The notes under the pieces are model-generated. The model worked only from the letters and a program-made list of their open reading frames with translations. It ran no database searches and was not told the origin of the DNA. A program made the position numbers and the translations under genes. DNA of 64,000 nucleotides from Leptospira terpstrae serovar Hualin str. LT 11-33 = ATCC 700639 (GTDB lineage: Bacteria; Spirochaetota; Leptospiria; Leptospirales; Leptospiraceae), in NCBI RefSeq assembly GCF_000332495.1, contig NZ_AOGW02000015.1, forward strand, positions 2,501 through 66,500, read 5' to 3'. Of this stretch, positions 9,330 through 20,793 are shown in pieces. Numbering within the stretch: the stretch's first letter is position 1; the number at the start of each line of letters is the position of its first letter.

Positions 9330-9947
9330 ATGAAACTATATTTAGCGTGCCTTTCCCTCCTCCTGAGCCTCACATTTACAAACTGTCGTACCATGGATGT
9401 CGCCGTCCAATATCCGGAATCAGGAAAAACGGATCTAGGAATTTCCAAAGTGGCTGTATTGCTTTTTGACATTGAAGAGGCGAAATGGGGAGATGAGTTT
9501 ACCGATGCCGTATCCTTGCAAATTGCAAAACTCCTTCCCGTCAAGGTCATAGAAAGGGAACAACTTTCCAAAGTGGTAAACGAACAAAGTTTTTCAAAAA
9601 CGGGGATCATTGACACACAAACAGCTGTTCGCCTAGGAAAAGTTTTAGGTGTGGATGCACTCGTTTTTGGTAGAGGATCTGCACTCAAAAAATATGATGA
9701 AAAAGGAAAACTCATCCCCAATTTAGTGGATACTGTCTCCTTGAAAGTAGTACATATCGAATCAGGACATGTCATTGTCAATGCTCGCAAAAAACCAGGT
9801 GCCGATTGGACTATGGGTCGAATTTTACAATACAGTTTGGGATTTGGATTTGTCTGGAGCCGAGAGGATATTTTAATTTCGACAAGCCAATACGACTTCG
9901 TTGCTGAAAGTTTAGTGGAACGCATTGCTACAGAAATTCGTAAATAG
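9330..9947 (+). CDS. CsgG-like lipoprotein
   Basis: 205 residues with a lipoprotein signal (LSLTFTNC; Cys19) and AAGGAAA upstream of the ATG. The body resembles the CsgG/penicillin-binding-protein-activator (LpoB) fold: VAVLLFDIEE opening strand, VIEREQLSKVVNEQ helix, then LGKVLGVDALVFGRG. Leptospira commonly carries several CsgG-like lipoproteins without curli genes, and no csg genes occur nearby. It may be a periplasmic or outer-membrane lipoprotein with a structural role; function inferred from fold only. The dps gene starts 29 bases downstream. Confidence 0.75.
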   Translation: MKLYLACLSLLLSLTFTNCRTMDVAVQYPESGKTDLGISKVAVLLFDIEEAKWGDEFTDAVSLQIAKLLPVKVIEREQLSKVVNEQSFSKTGIIDTQTAVRLGKVLGVDALVFGRGSALKKYDEKGKLIPNLVDTVSLKVVHIESGHVIVNARKKPGADWTMGRILQYSLGFGFVWSREDILISTSQYDFVAESLVERIATEIRK

Positions 9948-9976
9948 TCGTTTAGATTTGATAAAAAGGATAAATC

Positions 9977-10447
9977 ATGAAAATTAATATTGGAATTCCA
10001 GAAGAAGAAAGAAGTGCAATCTCAGAGTCATTAAAAAAACTTTTGGCAGATACGTACACTTTGTACCAAAAAACACATAGTTACCATTGGAACGTTACAG
10101 GGCCTATGTTCCAAACTCTACATATTTTGTTTATGACGCAGTATACAGAACTTTGGAATGCAATCGACCCCATTGCAGAAAGAATCAGATCCTTAGGATA
10201 TTATGCACCTATGGGTGGATGGGAGTTTGCAAAGTATTCCAGTATCGCAGAAGATAAAGAAGTTCCTAAGGCTAAAGAAATGATCAAACATTTAGTGGAA
10301 GGAAATGAAGCAGTCATTCGTACCGCAAGAGCGGCTTACGAACCAGCAGAAAAAGGAAATGACCAAGCTACTTTGGATTTACTCACACAGAGACTTGACA
10401 TTCATGAAAAAACTGCTTGGATGTTGCGTTCTTTACTCGAAGATTAG
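9977..10447 (+). CDS. dps: Dps-family ferritin-like protein
   Basis: 156 residues, the usual Dps length. The intersubunit ferroxidase residues are visible: His in SYHWNVTGP, His in QTLHILF, and Asp and Glu in [13 protein letters not shown]. Dps proteins form 12-subunit shells that oxidise and store iron, protecting DNA from peroxide; they act in the cytoplasm. AAAAGGA precedes the ATG. There is no long Lys-rich tail, so DNA binding is uncertain. An intrinsic terminator follows at 10501. Confidence 0.93.
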   Translation: MKINIGIPEEERSAISESLKKLLADTYTLYQKTHSYHWNVTGPMFQTLHILFMTQYTELWNAIDPIAERIRSLGYYAPMGGWEFAKYSSIAEDKEVPKAKEMIKHLVEGNEAVIRTARAAYEPAEKGNDQATLDLLTQRLDIHEKTAWMLRSLLED

Positions 10448-10500
10448 AAAAGATAAAAACCTTTCCTTAGTTTACAAGACGTAAACTTAACAAAGAACAT

Positions 10501-10536
10501 TTGAATTCTTTCACTGAATTCAAGTGTTTTCTTTTT
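10501..10536 (+). terminator. intrinsic terminator after dps
   Basis: TTGAATTC (10501-10508) pairs with GAATTCAA (10516-10523) around a 7-base loop and is followed by GTGTTTTCTTTTT. The right arm overlaps the last codons of the convergent hydrolase gene. A second, T-tract-less hairpin (AGTTTAC/GTAAACT) lies just before it. Confidence 0.65.
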
Positions 10537-11329
10537 GCTGTTGATTTTGAAACCACTGAAGTAAATTTTCCAAATACTCTTTCTGATGAGTGTAGTGGAT
10601 GTAATGTCCACCTCCAGGAATACTTACCATGGTTAAATGAGAGAAAGTTTCCTGAATCAATAACTTATCTTTCACCGTTATGTATTCCGAAGCCCCACCA
10701 AGTATAAACAAAGTTATGGTATTAGAAAATATCTTCTCTGGGAAAGGATGATCAAAAACTCGACGCGCCTGATTTAATCCGGCTACATTCAGTTTCCATC
10801 GATATTCGCCCGTATCTAACCGATCCAAACTCATCTGTAAAAACTGACGAATGAAAGTATCAGGTAAATACTTTGCCATCTCTTGGTCAATTGCAGTTCG
10901 GGAGTTAAATCCATCCAATGGGAACAACATCGATTGAATTTCATTGTCATAGGCAAAGGGATAGGATCTAGGTGCAATGTCCTGTACTACAAGTGCCTTC
11001 AAAACACCCTGATGAGTAAAATCAAAGTACATAGCCACAAGCCCACCCATAGAATGCCCAAGTAAAATTGGATTTTTGATTTGATGGTCTGTGAAAAATT
11101 CTTCTAAATCTTCTGACATCAGCTTAATGGAATGTTCAGAACTATGAGGAGAGTCGCCGTGATTTCTTTGGTCGATGGTATAAACAGATCCAAATTCAGA
11201 AAGGGCCTTAGCCACTGTAACCCAATTTTTCGAAGAACCGAATAACCCGTGCAATATGATAATATCGCCGATTGATTTTTGATTTTCCGTACCTTTTAAA
11301 AATGGATAATGTTTAAAACTTAATTTCAA
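10520..11329 (-). CDS. alpha/beta hydrolase, YbfF-like esterase
   Basis: 269 residues. Features: ILHGLFGSSKNW oxyanion region, DQRNHGDSP, nucleophile elbow GHSMGG (Ser in the centre), VVQDIAPR, and a C-terminal catalytic His in GGGHYIHY. This order and the 'LHGLFGS..NW' opening match the YbfF/abhydrolase-11 acyl-ester hydrolases. It is cytoplasmic, with no signal peptide. The exact substrate is unknown. The gene follows the SH3 protein and aspartate aminotransferase on the same strand but is separated from them by its own start at 11329. Confidence 0.85.
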   Translation of the reverse strand: MKLSFKHYPFLKGTENQKSIGDIIILHGLFGSSKNWVTVAKALSEFGSVYTIDQRNHGDSPHSSEHSIKLMSEDLEEFFTDHQIKNPILLGHSMGGLVAMYFDFTHQGVLKALVVQDIAPRSYPFAYDNEIQSMLFPLDGFNSRTAIDQEMAKYLPDTFIRQFLQMSLDRLDTGEYRWKLNVAGLNQARRVFDHPFPEKIFSNTITLFILGGASEYITVKDKLLIQETFSHLTMVSIPGGGHYIHYTHQKEYLENLLQWFQNQQQKENT

Positions 11330-11355
11330 GGAAAAAACCGATTATCAAAAACTCA

Positions 11356-12387
11356 TCATCGAAAACATTCTTTCTTTAAAATTTGCAAATGAGGGAGGAT
11401 TTGTTTTTTTTCTCTAGGTCCAATTTCTGAGGTATACCGAATCATTTGGTTGATTTCCGATTTGATTCCTTCACTCACTGGCAAAAAACAAGGAATGGAA
11501 TCTGGATCCTTCGTCATAGAATACAAATTTGCTACCAAATCCTTAGTGTATAAATTTACATAATTACCTGTAGGAAAAAGATATATATAACGAAGTTTTC
11601 CCTTCCGCATCTCTTCCAATCTGCATTTTAAATCGGTCCCACAATCTACAAGAGGAATACTTTCTGAAGCTAAATAACCAGCATAATCAGAATGTTTTGT
11701 TTTAGGATAAGACTCGAGAAGTTTCCAAAAGTAATTTGAATCAACGTAATATTTCCCTGATGAATAATCATACAATAACTTGGTTTGGTGACGTTTTAAA
11801 AATTCTAGAGTAGAAGGATCATTATCAGGTTTGATACTTTTTTCGTTCATAAGATCCACTGTTTTCTTTAGAAAAAAGCCTGCTTTTGCACGAAGAAAGA
11901 TAAAATCATCTCCAGTATACTTTCCAGAGCCGGAAACTTGAAATATGGAATCCGTAATTTCCTGTTTTGCCACAAAATCAATGTTCTTCGACAAAATCAT
12001 TCGTTCTGCTTCAAACAACAAAGTAGAAAGATATTGTTTAGGAGGGACAGATCGCACCACAGAACGTTTGATAAAACCAGAAAGGCCATCTTCTAACTTT
12101 ACTGGAATCCAATCTTCTTTTGGGCTTTCTAGTGAGTCTCGATCAAAAGTAACAGATTCGCCAAACTTAAGTTTACGCAGAACGTCACTTTTCTGGTCAG
12201 CAAACAAATGTAAATTTAAACCTATGACAGGGATTACAATTTGAGTGTTCGAATCACGTTTATAAATTTCGGATGGTTTTGTTTGTTTGGTTTTTTCCTG
12301 GATCGTCGGTGCTGCCAAAAGCGAGCTGAAAAAAAGAGAAAAAACCAACCCTCTACGAATCATTTTCAGTAAAGGGCGGGAATTCAT
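11356..12387 (-). CDS. exported SH3b-domain protein
   Basis: 343 residues if started at the ATG at 12387, which lies directly after the stop codon of the aminotransferase gene (12389). An upstream in-frame start at 12453 would overlap that gene by 65 bases and is disfavoured. A hydrophobic signal ends near LLAAPTIQ. A bacterial SH3 domain covers about residues 50-115 (LNLHLFADQKSDVL, GESVTFD, GLSGFIKRSVVR). The remaining ~220 residues are unrecognised. SH3b domains often bind peptidoglycan or peptides in the periplasm; the role here is inferred. Confidence 0.72.
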   Translation of the reverse strand: MNSRPLLKMIRRGLVFSLFFSSLLAAPTIQEKTKQTKPSEIYKRDSNTQIVIPVIGLNLHLFADQKSDVLRKLKFGESVTFDRDSLESPKEDWIPVKLEDGLSGFIKRSVVRSVPPKQYLSTLLFEAERMILSKNIDFVAKQEITDSIFQVSGSGKYTGDDFIFLRAKAGFFLKKTVDLMNEKSIKPDNDPSTLEFLKRHQTKLLYDYSSGKYYVDSNYFWKLLESYPKTKHSDYAGYLASESIPLVDCGTDLKCRLEEMRKGKLRYIYLFPTGNYVNLYTKDLVANLYSMTKDPDSIPCFLPVSEGIKSEINQMIRYTSEIGPREKKQILPHLQILKKECFR

Positions 12388-12388
12388 T

Positions 12389-13606
<1,218 letters not shown>

Positions 13607-13614
13607 TTTATCCT

Positions 13615-15312
13615 CTATTTAGTGAGTAATTCTTCCGATACAGTTTCTTTAAACTGATCCAAAGTATAAATTTCATATTCATACCCTTGTTCGGTGAGAA
13701 AAAGCTGCCTGTTTTGTCCAAACCTCTCTTCATTGGTATCACGCGAAATCAGTGAGTAAAAAATGGCTGTATTGTCTTGGGACTTCGGACGAAGGATCCG
13801 ACCAAGCCTTTGCGCCTCTTCTTGTCTAGAACCAAAAGTTCCCGACACCTGGATGGCAATGTTGGCATCTGGTAAGTCGATCGAGAAGTTTGCCACCTTT
13901 GACACCACAAGTTGTTTGATTTGGCCAGAACGAAATGCTTGGTACAGTTCCTGTCTTTCAGGAAGTGGAGTTTTTCCAGTAATCAATGGGATTTTAAAAG
14001 TTTGAGAAATTTCTTCCAACTGATTGATGTATTGTCCAATAATCAAAATGTTGTTAGTCGAATGTTTCTTCAAAATATAACTAATCGCACGGAGTTTCTC
14101 TGGGTTTTCCGAAGCCAAACGAAATTTTTCACGGTCATCAGCGACAGAATATTTCATACGAAGATCATCTTCCATTGGAACACGAATCTCCACACAATTG
14201 GCTTCTGCAATCCAAGACTTCGCTTCGAGTTCTTTCCAAGGTACATCGTATTTTTTAGGACCGATGAGTGAGAACACATCTTCTTCTAGTCCATCTTCCC
14301 GAACAAGAGTCGCAGTAAGACCTAACCTACGTTTGGCTTGGAGTTCTGATGTCATACGAAAAACTGGAGCTGGCAATAAGTGAACCTCATCATACACAAT
14401 GAGTCCCCAATTGTTGGCACTGAAGATATGGAAGTGAGTAAAATCCCCACCTTTTTTCTTTCTATGAGTTAAGATATTGTATGTCGCAATGGTGATCGGT
14501 TTGATTTCTTTCATCTCACCTGAATACTCACCAATGTCCGACTCAGGAATATCCGTTTTGTCTAAAATTTCATTTCGCCACTGACGAATGGACAATGTGT
14601 TCGTTACGAGAATGAGAGTTTCTGCTCCCACAATTTGCATCACCCCCATACCCACGATGGTTTTTCCCGCACCGCATGGAAGAACGACTACACCCGATCC
14701 CCCTTCATTTCGCCCACCAGCATGAAACGCTTCGACAGATGCTCTTTGGTAGTCGCGCATTCCAAACTTAATTCCACCTTTGGTAGTAGGACGTAAGTTG
14801 AATGGGTATTTGTTCCCTTCATCATAACCTGCAAGGTCTTCCACAGGAAAACCAATTTTGATTAACGCTTGTTTGATGTGACCGCGGTATTCTTTTTTAA
14901 TACGAATTTTATCACCTTCCATTCCATCCACAAAGGGTTGAACGGCACGGTTGTTCGCAATTTCTGTAATGAATCCTTTTTCATTGGAAATGATATACAA
15001 TTCCCCAGATTCTTCTTTTACCAGTTTCACTTTTCCGTAACGCGAGATTTGTTCTCGCACTTCATTCATAACGTTTTTAGGAACGGAATAACGGGCAAAT
15101 TTAGTTAAACCTTCAATGATCTCTTCGGCAGTCATTTTAATGGAGGCAGCGTTCCACAAAGAAAGTGGAGAAATGCGATAAGTATGCATATATTCCGGGC
15201 TTTTTTCGAGCTCGGCAAACTTGGCAATGAGGTCCCGACAGGCTTCAAATTCTGGGTTATCCACCTCAAGAAGCATCGTTTTGTCACTTTGTACGGTGAG
15301 TGGCTTGGTCAT
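13615..15312 (-). CDS. bacterial XPB-type DNA helicase
   Basis: 565 residues from the ATG at 15312, preceded by GAGAGG; an in-frame TTG 15 bases earlier is less likely. It is a superfamily 2 helicase: Walker A PCGAGKTIVG (GAGKT), DEVH-type Walker B (VYDEVHLLP), motif III GLTATLVREDG, and motif VI EAQRLGRILRP. The N-terminal ~170 residues match the XPB damage-recognition-like domain, and RED (VRED) of the XPB family is present. Archaeal and bacterial XPB unwind DNA 3'-5' and take part in repair. It is the first gene of a group with aspC and the SH3 protein. Confidence 0.88.
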   Translation of the reverse strand: MTKPLTVQSDKTMLLEVDNPEFEACRDLIAKFAELEKSPEYMHTYRISPLSLWNAASIKMTAEEIIEGLTKFARYSVPKNVMNEVREQISRYGKVKLVKEESGELYIISNEKGFITEIANNRAVQPFVDGMEGDKIRIKKEYRGHIKQALIKIGFPVEDLAGYDEGNKYPFNLRPTTKGGIKFGMRDYQRASVEAFHAGGRNEGGSGVVVLPCGAGKTIVGMGVMQIVGAETLILVTNTLSIRQWRNEILDKTDIPESDIGEYSGEMKEIKPITIATYNILTHRKKKGGDFTHFHIFSANNWGLIVYDEVHLLPAPVFRMTSELQAKRRLGLTATLVREDGLEEDVFSLIGPKKYDVPWKELEAKSWIAEANCVEIRVPMEDDLRMKYSVADDREKFRLASENPEKLRAISYILKKHSTNNILIIGQYINQLEEISQTFKIPLITGKTPLPERQELYQAFRSGQIKQLVVSKVANFSIDLPDANIAIQVSGTFGSRQEEAQRLGRILRPKSQDNTAIFYSLISRDTNEERFGQNRQLFLTEQGYEYEIYTLDQFKETVSEELLTK

Positions 15313-15640
15313 GGTATTCCCTCTCAATTTAACCAGGCTGGGAACGGAAACCGCCCTGTCAACTCATTTGATTTTAATAGATTTTGGATGCATTTTCGTG
15401 CCCTTTTTCAGGCAAATCCAGAAAATTTCGAACGAATCACCAAGGATTACCGTCTAATTCACGTTATTCTATACGCAAACGTTAAAATTATTTGATTTGA
15501 CTTTTCCCTTTTAATGTGCGTTCCCCAATCTTATCTTAAACCAAACTTCTATCTTTCCAGGGTCAGGCTACTACGGGGTGCGCTAACGCTTCCGTCCCCC
15601 GCCTTCTAACGATGGCAGGTGACCTTCGCCCTAAGTATCC
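15313..15640. other. intergenic region between XPB helicase and dusA
   Basis: 328 bases containing the upstream region of the helicase gene (right of 15312) and the 3' side of dusA. Apart from the GC-rich element at 15561-15624 nothing was recognised. No gene-like frame with a start and ribosome binding site is seen. Confidence 0.5.
15561..15624. repeat. nested GC-rich inverted-repeat element
   Basis: GGTCA (15561-15565) pairs with TGACC (15620-15624). Inside, CGGGG (15574-15578) pairs with CCCCG (15597-15601), and GCG/CGC (15580-15582, 15587-15589) makes a small inner hairpin. It begins 17 bases after the dusA stop. There is no U-tract on the dusA side, so it is not a standard terminator. 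The strong GC content in AT-rich DNA and the resemblance in layout to 1117-1168 suggest a mobile or dispersed palindromic repeat, or an RNA stabiliser. Confidence 0.5.
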
Positions 15641-16615
15641 TTAACGCAAAGAAAGGTATTCTTTTATAATAAATTCACTGGCTGAACTTTGGTGCATTCT
15701 ATCGGTAAGAAATTTTCGGTATTCCCTTGCCCCTTTTTCTCCGTGGTATAAACCCAAAAGGTGGCGCAGGACAAAATGAATCTTTCCTTCTTTTTTTAGT
15801 ACAAAATGAACATAAGGAATCAGTTCCGATAAAACCTCTTCCCTGGTTCTACAAGTCTCATTCGAATGATAATACAGAGAGTCTACTTCGCTAAAAAGAA
15901 AAGGATTGTCATAGGCCGCCCGCCCGATCATCACACCATCTACTTTAGTTAGGTGATTACCAATTTCCTCATGGGTTTTGATTCCCCCGTTAATGACAAT
16001 GGACAGATCGGAAAAATCTTTTTTGAGTCGATAGACATCTTCATACCGAAGTGGTGGGATGGTTCGATTTTCTTTGGGAGACAACCCTTCTAAAATAGCG
16101 ATCCTTGCATGGACTATGATTTGGTCTACACCAGCGGCTCGGATCTTAGATACAAAATCCTGTAAGTCTTCGTAACTTTCTTTTCCATTTACGCCGATTC
16201 GATGTTTTACAGTCACGGGAATCTTTACTTTGGACTTACAGACTGCCACCATCTCGGCCACAAGGTCTGGTTCTTTCATAAGACAAGCCCCAAAACTTCC
16301 ACTTTGGACCCTGTCGGAGGGACAACCTATATTCAAATTGATTTCATCATATCCGTAATCTTCCCCTATTTTGGCACATTCACCAAGAGCGCTCGGCGAA
16401 TCACCACCTAACTGAAGGGCGACGGGATGTTCTTCTTTAGAAAAATCTAGGTATCTATGATTGTCTTTTCCACGTAGGATGGCACCAGTAGTAACCATCT
16501 CTGTATATAAAAGTGCATGTTTGGAGATTAACCGCATAAAGAAGCGGTAATGCCTATCAGTCCAGTCCATCATCGGAGCGACGGAAATTCGACTGATAGG
16601 AACCTGTGGTAACAA
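15641..16615 (-). CDS. dusA: tRNA-dihydrouridine synthase A, TTG start
   Basis: 324 residues when started at the TTG at 16615. That codon has AGGAGA at ideal distance and lies 10 bases past the flhA stop; the longer frame to 16717 would overlap flhA by 92 bases. Family features: [12 protein letters not shown] at the N-terminus, [16 protein letters not shown] with the catalytic Cys, VKHRIG, IVHAR, NGGI and GRAAYDNP for FMN binding. The enzyme uses NADPH and FMN to reduce uridines in the tRNA D-loop. It is placed at the end of the flagellar export operon, probably by read-through. Confidence 0.92.
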   Translation of the reverse strand: MLPQVPISRISVAPMMDWTDRHYRFFMRLISKHALLYTEMVTTGAILRGKDNHRYLDFSKEEHPVALQLGGDSPSALGECAKIGEDYGYDEINLNIGCPSDRVQSGSFGACLMKEPDLVAEMVAVCKSKVKIPVTVKHRIGVNGKESYEDLQDFVSKIRAAGVDQIIVHARIAILEGLSPKENRTIPPLRYEDVYRLKKDFSDLSIVINGGIKTHEEIGNHLTKVDGVMIGRAAYDNPFLFSEVDSLYYHSNETCRTREEVLSELIPYVHFVLKKEGKIHFVLRHLLGLYHGEKGAREYRKFLTDRMHQSSASEFIIKEYLSLR

Positions 16616-16625
16616 AGACTTTCTC

Positions 16626-18740
16626 CTATGCTTCTTGTGGATGTTCCTCTCTGGACGGAAGGCTAAGAACCGAGGCGATTTCTGTCGGAACCCCTCGATG
16701 GATCTCTTCAGAAGCAATTACTGCAAAGTTCCTGGGGGGGAGTTCCTTTGTCAAAAAGAATGCAAAGGCTTGTCTCAAGTAACGAGAAACTACAAAAATC
16801 AGGAATCTGTTTTCATCCAAAGCTTTCTGAAGTTCATTGTACACCGATTCTAAAATTCGCACACGCACATCATGAGGAAGGATGATGATCTTACTTCCAT
16901 CGGTTTCATCGAGTGTGATACTTTTGTTCATACGATCAATGATCCTTGGATCGATAGTTACCACATGTAACTTTCCATCAGGAGAAAGGAAGTCGTTGAT
17001 GATTTGACGAGAGAGAGCTTGGCGCACATGTTCTGCCAAATCAAACGGATTGTTTGTCCTTGGAAGGTGGTTGGCAATGGCATCCATAATTTTGGGAAGG
17101 TTTTTAATCGAAAGACCTTCTGCCAAAAGATTTTGTAAAGTTTGTTGGATGATTCCAAGCCTTCCCTGTTTGTCGTAATCCAATTCGCCAACAAGAGTTG
17201 GATGGGTTTGTCTCAAATGTTCGAGAAGGGCTTTTACTTCTTCTCTTCCTAAAAGTTGAGAAGCATAATTGGAAATCAATTCTTTCAAATGAGTGATAAT
17301 GACGGTAGACGGATCAACTACCGAATAACCTTTGTTCTCCACTTCAATTTTATCATTTGGATCAATCCAAGTCGCTTTGAGTCCAAAGGCAGGTTCTGTA
17401 AATGGTTCCCCAATGATAGGTTCTAAATTTCTGGCTGTATTGTTCATGGCCATTAGTCTGTCGGCTCTGACTGCGGACTGACCTACAACTACACCATTGA
17501 TCCGAATGCTATAGTTATCATGCGGAATTTCTAGATTGTCTATGATTCGAATGGCAGGGATTACAAGACCAAAATCAATTGCAAATTTTTTACGAGTATT
17601 GGCAATTTGTTCGAGCAAATGCCCACCTGAGGATGAATCCACTAACGGAAGTAAGTCGCGACCGAGTTCCACCTGGATGGCTTCGACTGAGATTTCTTTG
17701 ATATAGTTTTCTGGTTTTTTCTCTTGCACTTTTTCTTGGGCAACAGTTTCGATTTTTTTGATTTCTTCTTTGGCTACTTTTTCAATCGAATAACCCAAAT
17801 ACCCAATGGCTCCTGCTAAAAACAAAAGTGAAAAGAAAGGAAGTCCAGGAATCAAACTAGAAAGCCCGAGGGCACCTGAAACCACATACAAAGTTTTGGC
17901 ATTTCCAAAAAGTTGGTCTTTGATTTCTACGGTGAGTTTCTTTTCTGAACTAGAACGTGTGACAATGATACCGGTTGCCGTTGTAGAAAGTAGTCCCGGA
18001 ATTTGGGATACGAGTCCATCCCCAATCGTAAACTTTCCGTAAGTTTCAATTGATGCGAGGAATGATTCCCCGCGAATAGTAGATCCAATCAAAATCCCAC
18101 CTAGCAAGTTAATGGCGGTAATGATAAGACCTGCTCTCACATCTCCTTGAACGAATTTTGAAGCTCCATCCATGGCCCCATAAAAGTCTACTTCGCGTTG
18201 GACTTTTTTTCTTTTTACTTTAGCTTCCGCTTCAGTAATCGCACCACTATTCAGTTCCATATCAATGGACATTTGTTTCTGAGGCAATCCATCCAATGTA
18301 AACCTTGCTGCCACTTCCGAGATTCGAGTTGCACCTTTTGTGATTACAAGAACTTGCACAATTGTTAAGATGATAAAGATAATGAGGCCCACAACATACT
18401 TACCAAGTCCTGATTCTCCACCCACCACAAAGGTTCCAAATGCTTCTATCACACTCGAATTCATAGCAGGTCCCTTTGACAAAATTTGTCTTGTTGTAGA
18501 TACGTTAAGGGCTAACCGAAATAAGGTGGTGATAAGCAGTAAACTTGGGAAAATAGAAAACTCGCTGGGTTCAGTCACAGAAAGTGCTGTCATTAGTATG
18601 AGTAGTCCGAGACCAATACTGATCACAATTAGAACGTCTAAGACAAAACCTGGTAATGGGACAATCAACATTCCCAAAATCAGAAGTGTTCCCACTCCTA
18701 AAACCACATCGGATTGTTTGAGTATGTCTCTAAAGTTCAT
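16626..18740 (-). CDS. flhA: flagellar export apparatus protein FlhA
   Basis: 704 residues, normal FlhA length. Eight hydrophobic segments fill the first ~330 residues ([19 protein letters not shown] onward). The conserved FHIPEP-family stretch [18 protein letters not shown] lies near residue 70 and a large cytoplasmic region follows a Lys/Glu linker. It forms the nonameric ring in the flagellar type III secretion core and docks substrate-chaperone complexes. It starts 4 bases after flhB; dusA follows by 10 bases. Confidence 0.97.
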   Translation of the reverse strand: MNFRDILKQSDVVLGVGTLLILGMLIVPLPGFVLDVLIVISIGLGLLILMTALSVTEPSEFSIFPSLLLITTLFRLALNVSTTRQILSKGPAMNSSVIEAFGTFVVGGESGLGKYVVGLIIFIILTIVQVLVITKGATRISEVAARFTLDGLPQKQMSIDMELNSGAITEAEAKVKRKKVQREVDFYGAMDGASKFVQGDVRAGLIITAINLLGGILIGSTIRGESFLASIETYGKFTIGDGLVSQIPGLLSTTATGIIVTRSSSEKKLTVEIKDQLFGNAKTLYVVSGALGLSSLIPGLPFFSLLFLAGAIGYLGYSIEKVAKEEIKKIETVAQEKVQEKKPENYIKEISVEAIQVELGRDLLPLVDSSSGGHLLEQIANTRKKFAIDFGLVIPAIRIIDNLEIPHDNYSIRINGVVVGQSAVRADRLMAMNNTARNLEPIIGEPFTEPAFGLKATWIDPNDKIEVENKGYSVVDPSTVIITHLKELISNYASQLLGREEVKALLEHLRQTHPTLVGELDYDKQGRLGIIQQTLQNLLAEGLSIKNLPKIMDAIANHLPRTNNPFDLAEHVRQALSRQIINDFLSPDGKLHVVTIDPRIIDRMNKSITLDETDGSKIIILPHDVRVRILESVYNELQKALDENRFLIFVVSRYLRQAFAFFLTKELPPRNFAVIASEEIHRGVPTEIASVLSLPSREEHPQEA

Positions 18741-18744
18741 TTGC

Positions 18745-20013
18745 TTATGCCATTCCTACTTTTTTTTTAAACTTCTCAAGAGTGATTAGGATTTGAACCA
18801 CTGCATGGAAGAACTCTTGCGGGATTTCTTTTCCCACTTCCACTTGTGCATATAAAAGACGTGCTTGTTTGGGGCTTTCTACGATTGGAACATCATTTTC
18901 TCTTGCGATCCTTCGTATTTCGAGTGCTAGGCGGTTTTCACCTTTTGCAATCACTCGCGGTGCCGAATCCCTTCCCATTTCGTAGGACAATGCCACCGAA
19001 TAATGTGTAGGATTAGTAATAACCACATCGGCCTTTGGAACTTCACGAAGCATATTGCCTTGCATCATGTCCCTTGCTAGTTGCATCCTGCGATTTTTCA
19101 TTACTGGATCGCCAGAATCTTCCCTCATCTCTCGTTTGGCTTCTGAAGGAGTTTGTTTTAGGGAATCTTCAAATTCTGACTTTTGGAAAAAAAAGTCAGC
19201 CACTGCAATCCCAAGTAACAAAAGTCCTGCGGCCATCATAATCTTAAATCCTGAATAGGTAATGAGTTTGATTGCTTGCATCATTCCCATATTTCCAGTA
19301 AGGAGCACTTTTAAAAAATCACCAGAAATCAAAATATAACTAATAATACCGATAAGTACAACCTTTGCCAAAGATTTAACTAAGTTAAACAATGTTTGGC
19401 GGTTTGGTAAAACCCGTTTAAAATTGGGAGAGATGCGATCAAATCGAAAGGATAATGCTCTAGGTGAAAACATAAAACCCACTTGCACTACATTTCCTAC
19501 GACTGCAAATACCAATGTAATCGCAAGGACCGGCCAGAGAAGATTAAAAAAATCTCGTGAAACTCCGGAGAGGATCACTCGAAACTCTTCTGCCCCAAAC
19601 CGGTCCATTTTCATTCCCATCGGTAGGTATTTTTTAATAAAAATGGCAGTGTTACGAATGAATGTATCACCTAAAACAAACAAAACGCCCGTCCCACCTA
19701 ATAAAACCAAGGTGGAAGCCACTTCATTCGATTTAGGAACATTCCCTTTCTCTTTTTCTTCTCTCCTACGACGTTCACTTGGAGGCTCGGTTCTACCTTC
19801 ATCAGCCGCAGCAAAGAGTTGAAGTTCTATTTCATAGTATCCAGAGGAAAAACCAGAGTGCACAATGCTTCTATCTTTCTCTGCCACGTATGGAAAGCCA
19901 AAGGGAATTGAATTGGCCAAACAAAAAGAATCAAACCCACCATACAATGATTTGATACAATCGAGAAAACTTTCCCAGTTTAATGTAAATCTTTTGAATC
20001 CACTCATCTTCAT
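18745..20013 (-). CDS. flhB: flagellar export apparatus protein FlhB
   Basis: 422 residues. The ATG at 20013 forms an ATGA overlap with the fliR stop, so it is chosen over the ATG at 20025. The membrane domain is followed by a cytoplasmic domain with the autocleavage site NPTH (about residues 334-337), which switches export from hook to filament substrates. The usual FlhB opening ([20 protein letters not shown]) begins only about 65 residues in; the N-terminal extension before it is unusual in length and lacks a clear signal. Conserved C-terminal [13 protein letters not shown] matches the family. Confidence 0.94.
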   Translation of the reverse strand: MKMSGFKRFTLNWESFLDCIKSLYGGFDSFCLANSIPFGFPYVAEKDRSIVHSGFSSGYYEIELQLFAAADEGRTEPPSERRRREEKEKGNVPKSNEVASTLVLLGGTGVLFVLGDTFIRNTAIFIKKYLPMGMKMDRFGAEEFRVILSGVSRDFFNLLWPVLAITLVFAVVGNVVQVGFMFSPRALSFRFDRISPNFKRVLPNRQTLFNLVKSLAKVVLIGIISYILISGDFLKVLLTGNMGMMQAIKLITYSGFKIMMAAGLLLLGIAVADFFFQKSEFEDSLKQTPSEAKREMREDSGDPVMKNRRMQLARDMMQGNMLREVPKADVVITNPTHYSVALSYEMGRDSAPRVIAKGENRLALEIRRIARENDVPIVESPKQARLLYAQVEVGKEIPQEFFHAVVQILITLEKFKKKVGMA

Positions 20014-20792
20014 AGACTTGGCCACTCCCGAATGAGTAAACTTGCCTTATCCATAGAAATTTGGATTCCTTGCACCATTTGTGTGGCGATGAAAGTTAAA
20101 GTCGCAATGAGTGTCAAAGTTCCGATAAATACTTTGAGTGGGAACGACATAGACATCACGTTCATTTGTTGAGCTGCCTTTCCCATAAGGCCTTCTGCCA
20201 GAGAAACCAAAAATAGAATTCCCATCACAGGCAGGGCAATTTTAAAAGCGACTACGAACATGGCGCCAATAGCTTCTTCCATCAGGCGATACAATCCTGC
20301 ATTTACTTGCCCTGTAAAAGATATGATTCTTATTTTTTCAAAGGAATAGGCAAGTGTTTCAATGAGAAACCGGTGTGCGCCGATCACAAGAAAAAGAGCT
20401 GTAGCCATTAGGTTCTTCATAGTTCCAATAGCTGGGAGTGAGTTTTGTGTGACAGGATCTAAAATTTCCGTATACCCGAAGCCAATTTGGTTATTAAAGA
20501 ATTCACCGGCCATTTGGAATGCAGCAAACACTAGTGAGACGAGAAATCCGATAAACACTCCAATCAACATTTCAGATATTACAAGGATTCCATAGTTAAT
20601 CATATGACCTGGAACTTGTGGCATATAAGTCGCCACAACTGGATACACTATGAGTGAAACCATAAAGGAAAAGATCATTCTTAGGGAAAAATTGATCGAT
20701 TCAGAAGAATAAAAAGGCGCAACAAGAAAGAGGCCGAGGAGGCGGACTAAGACCAAAAGAAAAGATTGAAAGTGTAAAACAAATGGTTCCAT
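20010..20792 (-). CDS. fliR: flagellar export apparatus protein FliR
   Basis: 260 residues with about six hydrophobic segments. Family features: VRLLGLFLVAPFY near the N-terminus, GFGYTEILDP and ALPVMGILFLVSLAEGLMGK. FliR assembles with FliP and FliQ into the helical export gate in the inner membrane. The start codon is one base after the fliQ stop and its stop overlaps the flhB start in an ATGA. Confidence 0.95.
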   Translation of the reverse strand: MEPFVLHFQSFLLVLVRLLGLFLVAPFYSSESINFSLRMIFSFMVSLIVYPVVATYMPQVPGHMINYGILVISEMLIGVFIGFLVSLVFAAFQMAGEFFNNQIGFGYTEILDPVTQNSLPAIGTMKNLMATALFLVIGAHRFLIETLAYSFEKIRIISFTGQVNAGLYRLMEEAIGAMFVVAFKIALPVMGILFLVSLAEGLMGKAAQQMNVMSMSFPLKVFIGTLTLIATLTFIATQMVQGIQISMDKASLLIREWPSL

Positions 20793-20793
20793 A

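Noticed and set aside
11945..12244. Open frame of 99 codons antisense to the SH3 protein
   Set aside because: It is a shadow of the coding strand; its sequence has no domain and no ribosome site.
15561..15624. Possible signal recognition particle RNA or other known structural RNA
   Set aside because: The conserved SRP loop (GGTCAGGTCCGGAAGGAAGCAGCC-type core) is not present; only nested GC stems are seen.
16616..16717. Longer dusA start overlapping flhA
   Set aside because: A 92-base overlap with flhA and a non-homologous basic N-terminus; the TTG at 16615 has AGGAGA and matches family length.
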